DNA of 18,450 nucleotides, taken from Phycisphaerales bacterium. GTDB taxonomy: Bacteria; Planctomycetota; Phycisphaerae; Sedimentisphaerales; Anaerohalosphaeraceae. The position numbers and the translations under genes were made by a program. Of the stretch, positions 8,559 to 16,239 are shown one piece after another (the first letter of the stretch is position 1; each line of letters starts with the position of its first letter). The DNA lies in NCBI GenBank assembly GCA_011048645.1, contig DSDR01000301.1:1-18450 (forward strand), in the 5' to 3' direction. A model generated the notes under the pieces. That model ran no database searches. It saw only the letters and a list, made by a program, of their open reading frames with translations, and was not told the DNA's origin.

Positions 8559-9839
8559 ATGAAATTAAAGACAAAAAAATCGACCTTAAAAGGCCAGGTT
8601 TCGATCCCCGGCTCAAAATCGCATACGATTCGCGCCGTGGCGGTCGCGTCGCTGGCCGAGGGGCAAAGCCGTCTCCGCCGGCCCCTGATATCCAGCGACA
8701 CGCTCAGTGCGGCGGACTGCTGGCGCGCCCTTGGGGCCGAGATCGACACATCCAACCCGGATCAGTGGGTGGTTACCGGAACCGGCGGACGGATTGAAAA
8801 CCAAAATCAGATTATTGATATCGGAAATTCAGGGACGACCTTGCGGCTTGGCCTCGGTTCGGCGGCGCTGGGCCATCCGGACGGGGCGGTCACCTTCACC
8901 GGCGACCATCAAATCCAGACCCGGCTTCTGAACGATTTAATCAGCTCGCTCAACGATCTCGGCGCAAACATTCGGTCGCTGAAGAATAACGGCTGCGCCC
9001 CGGTCATGGTCTCAGGTCAGCTCAAAGGGGGACGGACCTCGATTGCGTGTTTTACCAGTCAATACCTGTCCAGTTTGCTGCTGGCCTGTCCGCTGGCTGC
9101 CGACGACACGGAGATTGAAGTGACCCTGCTCAATGAACCGGATTATGTACAAATGACGCTGGACTGGCTCGACAAACAACAGATTGATTATAAAAATAAC
9201 GACTTAAAGACTGTTTCTATCCGGGGAAGTCAGCGTTATACGGCCTTTGATGAGCGGATTTGTGCTGATTTTTCCAGTGCGACTTTCTTTTTGTGCGCGG
9301 GCGCACTCTGTGGACAGGATGTCCTCATTCAAGGGCTGGACTTCGGCGACAGTCAGCCGGACAAGGCCGTTGCGGATTATCTGCGGGCAATGGGCGCCGA
9401 TATTCGACAGGAACAGACGGGAATTCGCGTCCGAAAATCCGCCCTGAAAGGGATAGAGATTGATATGAACCGCACCCCTGACGCCCTGCCGGCCATGGCG
9501 GTAACCGCGGCGTTTGCCGAAGGGACCACGCGACTGGTCAACGTGCCGCAGGCTCGCAAGAAGGAAACCGACCGGATCGCCTGTATGGCCGCCGAACTGA
9601 CGAAAATCGGGGCCTGTATCGAGCAATTGCCCGACGGGCTGGTCATTCACGGCGGCGCAAAGCTGACCGGCGGCTCGGTCAGCGGGCATGCCGACCATCG
9701 CATCGTGATGGCGCTGGCGGTGGCGGGCTTGGCGCTGGATGAGCCGCTGGAAATCGACACCGCCGAGGCGATGAATGTTACTTTTCCCGGATTTGTGGAT
9801 TTGATGAAAACGCTAAATGCCGAACTGAACCTTCAATAA
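8559..9839 (+). CDS. aroA: 3-phosphoshikimate 1-carboxyvinyltransferase (EPSP synthase)
   Basis: This enzyme transfers enolpyruvate from PEP to shikimate-3-phosphate, the sixth step of the shikimate route to chorismate and aromatic amino acids, in the cytoplasm. The 426 residues match the family's usual length (about 427). Visible signatures are PGSKSHTIR (Lys20, Ser21, Arg25), GNSGTTLR (89-96), SQYLSSLL, the catalytic Asp308 in TPDALPAMAV, KKETDR (Lys335, Glu336) and DHR (Arg381). Near the end TFPGF is preceded by Val where E. coli AroA has Lys411, as also occurs in some other bacterial AroA proteins. The start at 8559 gives the standard N-terminus; the ATG at 8487 adds 24 residues unlike the family and overlaps the promoter candidate. 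No clear Shine-Dalgarno is seen. The next gene begins 13 nt after the stop, so the two are probably co-transcribed. No other shikimate gene lies nearby. Confidence 0.96.
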   Translation: MKLKTKKSTLKGQVSIPGSKSHTIRAVAVASLAEGQSRLRRPLISSDTLSAADCWRALGAEIDTSNPDQWVVTGTGGRIENQNQIIDIGNSGTTLRLGLGSAALGHPDGAVTFTGDHQIQTRLLNDLISSLNDLGANIRSLKNNGCAPVMVSGQLKGGRTSIACFTSQYLSSLLLACPLAADDTEIEVTLLNEPDYVQMTLDWLDKQQIDYKNNDLKTVSIRGSQRYTAFDERICADFSSATFFLCAGALCGQDVLIQGLDFGDSQPDKAVADYLRAMGADIRQEQTGIRVRKSALKGIEIDMNRTPDALPAMAVTAAFAEGTTRLVNVPQARKKETDRIACMAAELTKIGACIEQLPDGLVIHGGAKLTGGSVSGHADHRIVMALAVAGLALDEPLEIDTAEAMNVTFPGFVDLMKTLNAELNLQ

Positions 9840-9852
9840 TGGAACGCGAATA

Positions 9853-11757
9853 ATGACACAAATGCTGAACTTTGAAATCAATCGGCGGCTTTTTGAACTG
9901 CCGGAACAGATTGAATCGATTCTGGATCGCTGTCCGAGCTGCCTGTATCCCAAAAGTCGGTCAGAGATCCTCAATCTGGCGATGGGCGGCTGCGGAGATG
10001 ACCTCTTTGAGGTGGCTTATGACGTGCCCAACAAAGGCAAAGTGGTTGAAGCCGCGGTCACCCGCTGCAAAAACGGACTGGCAGTCAATTATGTCGAACC
10101 TTATATGCGCCGACGCGACCCGGATTGTATGGTCGTCGCCGATGTGGGCGAGACCGATAAATCGCGGTTTGACCAGCGATTCGGAACCTCTTTTGAGCCG
10201 CTTCGCGAGGAAACCTTCCAATGGCTGGCCTCGCAGGAGTTGGTGGTTACCCTGTTTACCATCGGCGCGTTTGAGGCCGACTCCGGGCAGGGCGCCATGC
10301 TGATTGCGCCAAAGAACGCGGGCTTTTTCGTCGGCGGACTGGCGGATTTGCAGGGGATGATTCGACCGGACAGCGTACCGGCCAATTTTCGGATTCGCAG
10401 CGTGATCTACCTGGCGCCGCCGTTTCGCCACACCCATTTCAACGGCAAACAAATCGTCGTCCATAACCGGCTCAGCGGCCTGCACGAAGTCTTCGCGTAC
10501 AATCTGTATCCCGGCCCCAGCGCCAAAAAAGGCGTCTATGGCGTGTTGCTGACCCTCGGCGAAAGCGAAAACTGGCCGACCCTGCACGGCTCGACCGTCC
10601 AGGTGGTAACGCCCTACGACAATATCACCACCATTATGCACGAAGGCGCAAGCGGCGGCGGCAAAAGTGAAATGCTCGAATACGTCCACCGTGAGGAAGA
10701 CGGTCGGCTTTTGCTGGGTGAAAACATCATCAGCGGCAAAAAACGGTATCTGGTGCTCAACCAGGCCTGCCATCTGAATCCCGTTACCGACGATATGGCG
10801 ATGTGTCTGCCGACGGACCAAAACACCTCCGAGTATCTGATCGCCAAAGACGCCGAGCAGGCGTGGTTTGTGCGGCTGAACCACATTCGAAAATACGGCA
10901 CCGATCCGCACCTTGAGGGGATTACCATTCACCCGCCGGAACCACTGATTTTTCTGAACCTGGAAGGCGTGCCGCATTCGACCTGTCTGATCTGGGATCA
11001 CGCGCAGGACAAACCCGGTCTGCCGTGTCCGAACCCGCGGGTGATTCTGCCGCGACGGTTTGTACCGGATGTCGTCGAAGAGCCGGTCGAAGTCATGATT
11101 CGCAGTTTCGGCATTCGGATGCCGCCCTGCACCAAAGAAAGCCCTTCTTACGGAATTGCGGGCTACCTGCATGTGCTGCCGGCGGGTCTGGCGTGGCTGT
11201 GGCGTTTGGTGGCGCCGCGCGGCCACGACAACCCGAGCATCACCGACACGGCCGGGATGACCAGTGAAGGGGTCGGCTCCTACTGGCCGTTTGCCACCGG
11301 GCGAATTGTCGATCACGCCAATCTGCTGCTGCGGCAAATTCAAAACACGCCCAAGGTGCGCTATGTGCTGATGCCCAATCAGCATGTCGGCGCATGGCGG
11401 GTCAGTTTTATGCCTCAGTGGATCAGCCGGGAGTACCTCGGACGTCGCGGCGTGGCCCGTTTTCACCCGCACCAACTCCAGCCGTCACGTTGCCCACTGC
11501 TCGGATACGCCTTTACCTCGATGCAGGTCGAGGGCACGCCCCTGTCGCCGATTTTCCTGCAGGTTGAAACCCAGCCGGAAGTGGGACATGAAGGCTATGA
11601 CGCCGGCGCGGACATTCTGCAGAACTTCTTCGAACGCGAACTGAAAAACTTCCTGCATCCCGACCTCGACCCGCTCGGCAAGCAAATAATTGCCTGCTGT
11701 CTTGACAAAGGAACCGTGAAGGATTATGAAGATTTGATGTACAACGTCTTTATATAA
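9853..11757 (+). CDS. DUF4914 family protein, PEPCK/HPr-kinase-like P-loop protein
   Basis: I recognise this 634-residue protein as the DUF4914 family, which to my knowledge has no assigned reaction. The P-loop at 265-273 (GASGGGKSE, Lys271) has the G-x-S-G-x-G-K-S-E form of HPr kinase and resembles the PEPCK loop GxSGTGKT. Asp313-Asp314 (PVTDDMAM) could be the second metal-binding motif. Upstream the order also matches ATP-type PEPCK: MRRRDPD (85-91) where PEPCK has GRSPKDK, a segment like the oxaloacetate-side domain, then His245 (TLHGS) where PEPCK has its metal-binding His. An HprK/PEPCK-fold kinase or carboxykinase-like enzyme is an inference. No signal peptide or membrane segment is visible, so it is likely cytoplasmic. 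It starts 13 nt after aroA with a weak GGAA site, suggesting one transcript. The frame is intact. Confidence 0.85.
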   Translation: MTQMLNFEINRRLFELPEQIESILDRCPSCLYPKSRSEILNLAMGGCGDDLFEVAYDVPNKGKVVEAAVTRCKNGLAVNYVEPYMRRRDPDCMVVADVGETDKSRFDQRFGTSFEPLREETFQWLASQELVVTLFTIGAFEADSGQGAMLIAPKNAGFFVGGLADLQGMIRPDSVPANFRIRSVIYLAPPFRHTHFNGKQIVVHNRLSGLHEVFAYNLYPGPSAKKGVYGVLLTLGESENWPTLHGSTVQVVTPYDNITTIMHEGASGGGKSEMLEYVHREEDGRLLLGENIISGKKRYLVLNQACHLNPVTDDMAMCLPTDQNTSEYLIAKDAEQAWFVRLNHIRKYGTDPHLEGITIHPPEPLIFLNLEGVPHSTCLIWDHAQDKPGLPCPNPRVILPRRFVPDVVEEPVEVMIRSFGIRMPPCTKESPSYGIAGYLHVLPAGLAWLWRLVAPRGHDNPSITDTAGMTSEGVGSYWPFATGRIVDHANLLLRQIQNTPKVRYVLMPNQHVGAWRVSFMPQWISREYLGRRGVARFHPHQLQPSRCPLLGYAFTSMQVEGTPLSPIFLQVETQPEVGHEGYDAGADILQNFFERELKNFLHPDLDPLGKQIIACCLDKGTVKDYEDLMYNVFI

Positions 11758-11796
11758 CCCAAATTCGTTGCGGTTTTTCGATGGACACAGGCCCGA

Positions 11797-11810
11797 TCAA
11801 TCGATATTGA
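11797..11810. promoter_or_regulatory. Small dyad upstream of the Rrf2-type gene
   Basis: TCAAT and ATTGA flank a 4-nt centre, ending 13 nt before the ATG of the Rrf2 gene. A/T-rich dyads are typical Rrf2 operators and self-regulation is common in the family, so this is a possible operator. Ten paired bases are too few to be sure. Confidence 0.25.
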
Positions 11811-11823
11811 ATCAGGATGCACA

Positions 11824-12252
11824 ATGGAAATACTTCGTCGGCACACGGATTACGCCCTGCGGGCGGTACTTTGCCTGGCTGCTTCAGAGGAGCAGGGACA
11901 GGTGTCCGTTCGACGGATCAGTGAACAAACAGATATTCCTTACCCGATTGCATGCAAACTTATGCAAAAACTCAGCCGGGCAGGCATCGCCGCCGGCATT
12001 CTCGGCCTGAACGGCGGCTATACCCTCTCCCGTCCGCCCGGCGACATCAGCGTGTTTGACGTCATTCAAGCCGTTCAGGGGCCGTTGCAAATGAACAAAT
12101 GCACCAAACCCTCAAAACCCTGCCCCAAACAGCCCGACTGCGCCGTGCATCCCTTTTTGGCGGACATTCAGAATGAACTGGATAATCGTTTGCAAAAAAC
12201 CACACTAAAGGACTTGCTCACCGGCGGCTTTCGTTCCCAAAGCCGCCGGTGA
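11824..12252 (+). CDS. Rrf2 family transcriptional regulator, probably with an Fe-S cluster
   Basis: This 142-residue protein has the length and pattern of Rrf2/IscR/NsrR regulators. They bind DNA as dimers through a winged helix and often sense iron, redox state or nitric oxide with an Fe-S cluster. Visible are the N-terminal helix LRRHTDYALRAVLCLA, a helix-turn-helix at about 29-55 (VSVRRISEQTDIP), the wing GLNGGYTLSRP (61-71), and three cysteines Cys93, Cys100 and Cys106, spaced CX6CX5C in the cluster-binding region. IscR has CX5CX5C and NsrR CX5CX7C, so the spacing is close to both but identical to neither. ATG 11824 has AGGA about 7 nt upstream. The 66-nt gap after the DUF4914 gene allows its own promoter, but none is obvious. 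Targets are unknown. A 13-bp hairpin overlaps its stop codon. Confidence 0.9.
   Translation: MEILRRHTDYALRAVLCLAASEEQGQVSVRRISEQTDIPYPIACKLMQKLSRAGIAAGILGLNGGYTLSRPPGDISVFDVIQAVQGPLQMNKCTKPSKPCPKQPDCAVHPFLADIQNELDNRLQKTTLKDLLTGGFRSQSRR
12219..12251 (+). terminator. Strong hairpin overlapping the end of the Rrf2 gene
   Basis: A perfect 13-bp inverted repeat (CACCGGCGGCTTT at 12219-12231, its complement at 12239-12251) encloses a 7-nt loop and runs into the TGA stop. No T-run follows on either strand. It could be a U-less terminator, a 3'-end stabiliser or a barrier between convergent transcripts. It also dictates the last codons (GGFRSQSRR). Confidence 0.5.
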
Positions 12253-12341
12253 AATCATCGCTCCGCCGAGGTGAAGTCTGTCCCCCTTAATCTGCGTGGT
12301 CTGAGCCGAAAGACCGCGGCGGTGTCCGTTCCGAAAACAAT

Positions 12342-12361
12342 TTGACCCGACTACCGGTCAA
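12342..12361 (-). terminator. Weak terminator candidate for the minus-strand operon
   Basis: Six base pairs (TTGACC at 12342-12347, GGTCAA at 12356-12361) with an 8-nt loop lie about 53 nt past the stop of the DUF1080 gene. Read on the minus strand, ATTGTTTTC follows the stem, which is only moderately T-rich. It lies in the 161-nt gap between convergent genes. Confidence 0.3.
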
Positions 12362-12413
12362 TATCCTCTTTTTCAGGCTTTTACGACTATCATCACCCGC
12401 GATGTCGTCCGGC

Positions 12414-13103
12414 TTACAGTTCGCGAATGCGGATATTACGAAAATACACCTTGTCGCCGTGATCCTGCAAAAGGATGTGTCCTTTCGGGGCCAGCGCAAA
12501 ATCGGCCGTGTCTTTGAATTTGCTTTCGGCGATCAACTGTCGAAACGCCGGATCATCCCGTTTGTATTCAAGTACTTTCACGCCGTTAAGCCAGTGCTCA
12601 ACCCGCATATCCTTGCTGATGATTCGCGCGGTATTCCACTGTCCGATGGGCTTGACGGGCTTGTCGGCTCGTGCGGGCATCACATCATACAGCGACGCCA
12701 GCGTCCGGTTGCCGTCCCGTCCCGCTCGGGCGTCCGGATGCCGCTGATCGTCAAGAATCTGGTACTCCGGCCCCAGGCCGCCGCCGCCACGGGTCAGCGA
12801 CTCATCAACCAGGTATTTAATCCCGCTGTTGGCCCCTTCGGTCATCTTGAACTCCAGCTCCAGCTCAAAATTGCCGTACTGCTCGATCGTGATAATATCG
12901 CGTGAGCGTCCCTGGGCCGGATCGCGTACAAGGCAGCCGTCTTGAACCACCCAGCCGGTCTCAGGAAATGTCTCGCTGTTCATTCCGCGCCACGCCTGCA
13001 CGTCTGATCCATCAAACAGCGTTTGCCAGCGGCTCTGCTGCTGACAGCCAACCGCCACCCATCCCATTAAACAACACGTCAAAATCCATAAGCCGCGTCT
13101 CAT
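12414..13103 (-). CDS. DUF1080 (3-keto-disaccharide hydrolase-like) lipoprotein
   Basis: This 229-residue protein has a lipoprotein signal ending in VAVGC (Cys20), so it is probably anchored in a membrane and faces the periplasm or outside. The mature part is one DUF1080 jelly-roll domain (concanavalin/laminin-G-like) with LFDG near 30, NSGIKY, EYQILDD, VEHWLNG and the closing GHILLQDHGDKVYFRNIRI. Members of this family cleave 3-keto-glycosides, the products of C3 oxidation of a sugar, and the two oxidoreductases encoded just upstream on the same strand fit that role. ATG 13103 has AAAGGG (13111-13116) 7 nt upstream; the TTG one codon earlier is a less likely start. It is the last gene of a three-gene minus-strand run, 87 nt after the previous stop, with a hairpin in the gap. 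The exact substrate cannot be read from sequence. Confidence 0.92.
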   Translation of the reverse strand: MRRGLWILTCCLMGWVAVGCQQQSRWQTLFDGSDVQAWRGMNSETFPETGWVVQDGCLVRDPAQGRSRDIITIEQYGNFELELEFKMTEGANSGIKYLVDESLTRGGGGLGPEYQILDDQRHPDARAGRDGNRTLASLYDVMPARADKPVKPIGQWNTARIISKDMRVEHWLNGVKVLEYKRDDPAFRQLIAESKFKDTADFALAPKGHILLQDHGDKVYFRNIRIREL

Positions 13104-13125
13104 CAATCGTCCCTTTCATCAAACA

Positions 13126-13146
13126 AGGGCGGGCACTGCCCGCCCT
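13126..13146 (-). other. GC-rich intergenic hairpin inside the minus-strand operon
   Basis: AGGGCGGGCA (13126-13135) and TGCCCGCCCT (13137-13146) are perfect complements around a single C; in practice a 9-bp stem with a 3-nt loop. It lies between the stop of the oxidoreductase (13191) and the DUF1080 start (13103). Read on the minus strand it is followed by TTGTTTGATG and then the ribosome site. It could attenuate read-through or protect the upstream mRNA. Confidence 0.45.
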
Positions 13147-13190
13147 GACATTGCATTGTTTCTCGGTATCAATTCGTCACGTCAACCGCT

Positions 13191-14636
13191 TTATACACGA
13201 CTCGGAATCCGATACTCACCGCGCCCGACACGTTTGAGCAGCGCATTGGCCTGACGGTCGCCGACAAACTGCTCGCGCCGGCCGTCAAACGTCAGCGTCC
13301 GCCCGGTTCGATACGACACATTGGCCAGCAACGGCAAGGCGGAGGACATATATCCGTCTTCAATATCACACGTTAAATCGCTGTGTTTGCCGCTGCGAAT
13401 CGCCGCGATAAAGTTGCCCTGATGTCCGCCGCTGCCGGCGCCGGCAACATCCATCGGATCGGCCTCCTGATCGCCTTCGGAACCGGGTCCCGGCTCATTA
13501 TTGTGGCCCAGATACGTCTTCCACGTCGAACCGTTCAGGCTCATCCAGCCTTCCGTGCCGTAAAACAGGTTGCCTACGCTGATGCCTTCTTCCCGGTTGG
13601 TCGGCAATCCGCGCACCTCAAAGACCAGCAGCGCCCCGTCGGCGTATTTGATATTGGCCGTCTGCACATTCGGCGTTTCCTGGTCGCTCGGCGGCCCGTA
13701 CAGTCCGCCGGACGAGCTGATTTCGACGGGGTGTTCGACTTTGCCCAGACCCCATCGAGCGATATCAAACTGGTGCGGCCCCTGATTGGCAATATCGCCG
13801 CCGCCGTAGTTCCAGTTCCAGTGCCAGTTGTAATGGAAGCGATTGTAACTGAACGGCAGCAACTTTGCCGGTCCGGTCCACATATCGTAATCCACTTTGG
13901 CCATATACTCGGCCGAGTAATTTTCGCCGCGGCGATTGAACATATAATACTCATAGTCAGGCCCTGTGCCGACGCCGTCTTTTACCTGGCCGATCCAGTC
14001 GCGACGTTTGTAACACAAGCCCCGCGCCATATACACCCGGCCGATGCCGCCTTCCTGCAAAAACTGCATCGCACGGCGGACGTTGATAAACGAACGATTC
14101 TGGAAACCGGCCTGCACGAGCACATTGTACCGCCGTGCGGCCTGAACCATCTGTCGTCCTTCCCAGACATTATGGCATACCGGTTTTTCCACATAGACGT
14201 GCTTGCCCGCCTGACAGGCCCAGATCGTCTGCAGCGCGTGCCAGTGGTTGGGCGTCCCCAGCACCACCGCGTCAATTGATTTGTCCTCCAGCATTTTGCG
14301 GATATCCGTATAGCCGTCCGGACGCACGCCCTGACGTTCCTGAGCCTCGCCGAGCCGGCGCTGAAGCACATTGCCGTCCACATCACACAGCGCCTGAATA
14401 TGCACATTGGGCATATTCATAAATCCCTCGGCCAGCGCCCAACCGCGACTGCGAACACCCACCACGCCCAGATTGATCCGTTCATTGGCCCCGACGGCGC
14501 GGCGTCCGGGCGCCCAGGCCATGCCGGCCTGCCGCTGACAGGACGACAACACCCCGGCCGCCAAAATACCCGCCGAAAGTTTTCCCGTGTTGACCAGAAA
14601 ATGACGACGGGACACATCCGATTGAATGTCACACAT
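13191..14636 (-). CDS. Gfo/Idh/MocA family oxidoreductase with Tat signal
   Basis: This 481-residue NAD(P)-dependent sugar oxidoreductase has a twin-arginine signal (SRRHFL, Arg10-Arg11) and a possible lipobox LSSC (Cys33), so it is probably exported folded with its cofactor and may be lipid-anchored. The Rossmann motif is at 57-65 (GVVGVRSRG); the middle Gly of the usual GxGxxG is Arg here. EKP (150-152) carries the catalytic Lys of the family, and GPHQFDIARW (His288, Asp291) matches the active-site helix. A WHWNWNYGGG stretch is rich in Trp. ATG 14636 has GGAGG 5 nt upstream. It follows the next oxidoreductase gene by 49 nt and precedes the DUF1080 gene, which suggests C3 oxidation of a glycoside or reduction of a keto sugar. 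Reaction direction and substrate are inferences; other family members hydrolyse or epimerise sugars by transient oxidation. Confidence 0.92.
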   Translation of the reverse strand: MCDIQSDVSRRHFLVNTGKLSAGILAAGVLSSCQRQAGMAWAPGRRAVGANERINLGVVGVRSRGWALAEGFMNMPNVHIQALCDVDGNVLQRRLGEAQERQGVRPDGYTDIRKMLEDKSIDAVVLGTPNHWHALQTIWACQAGKHVYVEKPVCHNVWEGRQMVQAARRYNVLVQAGFQNRSFINVRRAMQFLQEGGIGRVYMARGLCYKRRDWIGQVKDGVGTGPDYEYYMFNRRGENYSAEYMAKVDYDMWTGPAKLLPFSYNRFHYNWHWNWNYGGGDIANQGPHQFDIARWGLGKVEHPVEISSSGGLYGPPSDQETPNVQTANIKYADGALLVFEVRGLPTNREEGISVGNLFYGTEGWMSLNGSTWKTYLGHNNEPGPGSEGDQEADPMDVAGAGSGGHQGNFIAAIRSGKHSDLTCDIEDGYMSSALPLLANVSYRTGRTLTFDGRREQFVGDRQANALLKRVGRGEYRIPSRV

Positions 14637-14685
14637 ACAAACCTCCGCTAAATCAATTATTGGTTTCCATTAGAACAGTATCCAA

Positions 14686-16062
14686 TTATCCGCGCGGCCT
14701 GACAGCCATCGGCTGAATATCGCTTAGACCCGCAATTTGAATCGGTATGCCGGCGGCAAGGCTTTTTCTCGCCGCCACCCCCACCAGCATCGACATCACT
14801 CCGTCGCGGGTCCCGGCCGACTGATGCAGCGGATCCGGTGCATCGGGGTTGCGGAACAACCGATCCATGAGGACACGGTCGCCGCCCCAGTGCCCGCCCT
14901 CCTCAAACTGGACGCGAACCACCCGAGGCGTCTTGCCGCGCGGCGTCACAATCCACTCGTGGTAATCTCGATTGGACGGCCAGCCCCCTTCACGCCCCTC
15001 AATACGCCCTTTTGTCCCGTTAAAAGCAATCCAGAACCCTTCATAATCCGTATCTGCCGTCAATGAATAATTCAAATAGGCGTTGTTGGCGTATTTCACA
15101 ACCGCCGAATGTTTGTCAAAAATACTGATTTCCCGACGGAAGACGCAATTATCGCGGATGTATCCGTCATGATGCTCATTGTCGGTGTAGAGTCGTTTCA
15201 GGTGCGTGTTGCGTGTAATATCCCAGTAATAATCGCATTGGTCCGCGTGGTCACAATTCCGACAGTTCCTGCCGCGGAACGGCCCTTTGGCGCCGAACCG
15301 CTCAAGATCGGCAAAGGCAAATACCTCAGTCGGATCCGAATCCAGCCACCAGTTGATCAGATCAAAATGATGGGTCGCCTTGTGAACCCATAACGTCCCG
15401 CCTTTGTCCGCTTCGCCGTGCCAGCGTTGCATATAACGCTGAAGATGCGAATGTGTGATGTTCCAGTGAAAATCCACCGTCGTGATGTCGCCGATGAGCT
15501 TATCCATCAGCATTTCTTTGAGTTTGGCCCGATGGGGGGCATAGCGGTAGTTGAAGGTAACCACGATTTTTTTGCCGTATTGCTTTTCGGCGTCCCGGAT
15601 GAGCCGGGCTTTCTGCTCGTCAATGGTCAAGGGTTTTTCACACATAATGTTGCAGCCGTGTTTTAATCCCTCGATAATACAGGAATGGTGCTGCCAGTCC
15701 CATGTAGTCACCATCAGCCACTGAGGTTTGGTCTTGACCAGCATTTCTTCGAGCGATACAAAGGTCGGACAGCCGGCGCCGATATACTCGCTCGCATACG
15801 CCAGACGCCCCGGATTGCTGTCGCAGATGCCGACCAGCTCAACCGTATCTCCGTAACCCCGAACCACATCACGGCCGTACATCGCAACGCCCCGCACGCC
15901 GGTTCCGACCAACGCAAACCGCGTGCGCTCGCCTGCACCGCCAACGGCCCCTTTGACGGACGACAGCGCCGACCCTGCGAACAGCCCCGCAGAAAGTTTG
16001 CCCCCGGTGACCATAAAAGCACGACGCGACAACGGTGATAGATTGGTTTGATGGATATGCAT
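14686..16062 (-). CDS. Gfo/Idh/MocA family oxidoreductase with Tat signal and a Cys cluster
   Basis: This is the second oxidoreductase of the minus-strand operon, 458 residues. The Tat motif is LSRRAFM (Arg13-Arg14), so it is likely periplasmic. The NAD(P)-binding loop is GTGVRG (53-58), EKP is at 142-144, and HKATHHFDLINWW supplies the active-site His and Asp of the family. Unusual for a Gfo/Idh protein is Cys267-X2-Cys270-X5-Cys276 with Cys306 further on, which looks like a structural zinc (or other metal) site. ATG 16062 was chosen over the TTG at 16077 because a full AGGAGG lies 4 nt upstream of it. It is the first gene of the operon, behind a promoter candidate at 16181-16209. It resembles the gene after it only at family level, so the two are probably not redundant. 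Substrate is unknown; a role in keto-glycoside chemistry is inferred from the neighbours. Confidence 0.92.
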   Translation of the reverse strand: MHIHQTNLSPLSRRAFMVTGGKLSAGLFAGSALSSVKGAVGGAGERTRFALVGTGVRGVAMYGRDVVRGYGDTVELVGICDSNPGRLAYASEYIGAGCPTFVSLEEMLVKTKPQWLMVTTWDWQHHSCIIEGLKHGCNIMCEKPLTIDEQKARLIRDAEKQYGKKIVVTFNYRYAPHRAKLKEMLMDKLIGDITTVDFHWNITHSHLQRYMQRWHGEADKGGTLWVHKATHHFDLINWWLDSDPTEVFAFADLERFGAKGPFRGRNCRNCDHADQCDYYWDITRNTHLKRLYTDNEHHDGYIRDNCVFRREISIFDKHSAVVKYANNAYLNYSLTADTDYEGFWIAFNGTKGRIEGREGGWPSNRDYHEWIVTPRGKTPRVVRVQFEEGGHWGGDRVLMDRLFRNPDAPDPLHQSAGTRDGVMSMLVGVAARKSLAAGIPIQIAGLSDIQPMAVRPRG

Positions 16063-16180
16063 ACGACCTCCTGACAAAATAGATGAACTTTTGTAAAGCT
16101 CTCATTAACGTCATAGGACAGCATCGGTTATGAACTTTTCAGGCCAACCGAAAACGTACAATTTCGCTCGACCGGCCATC

Positions 16181-16209
16181 ATTTTTTCGAAAACCGACGG
16201 CGATGTCAA
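16181..16209 (-). promoter_or_regulatory. Putative promoter of the minus-strand operon
   Basis: Minus-strand TTGACA (16204-16209) is followed after 17 nt by AAAAAT (16181-16186, 4 of 6 to TATAAT). The leader would be about 110 nt. The hexamer lies in GTTGACATCGC, an 11-mer also found at the -35 of the giant peptidase. Confidence 0.4.
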
Positions 16210-16239
16210 CTCTTTTTTCTCACGACGTGAAAAATTTCC

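Noticed and set aside
9961..11475. Long minus-strand frame opposite the DUF4914 gene
   Set aside because: It is antisense to a coherent, recognised protein, and its translation is His/Arg/Gln-rich without motifs.
13383..14279. Plus-strand 298-codon frame opposite an oxidoreductase gene
   Set aside because: The opposite strand encodes an intact Gfo/Idh/MocA protein with all family motifs.
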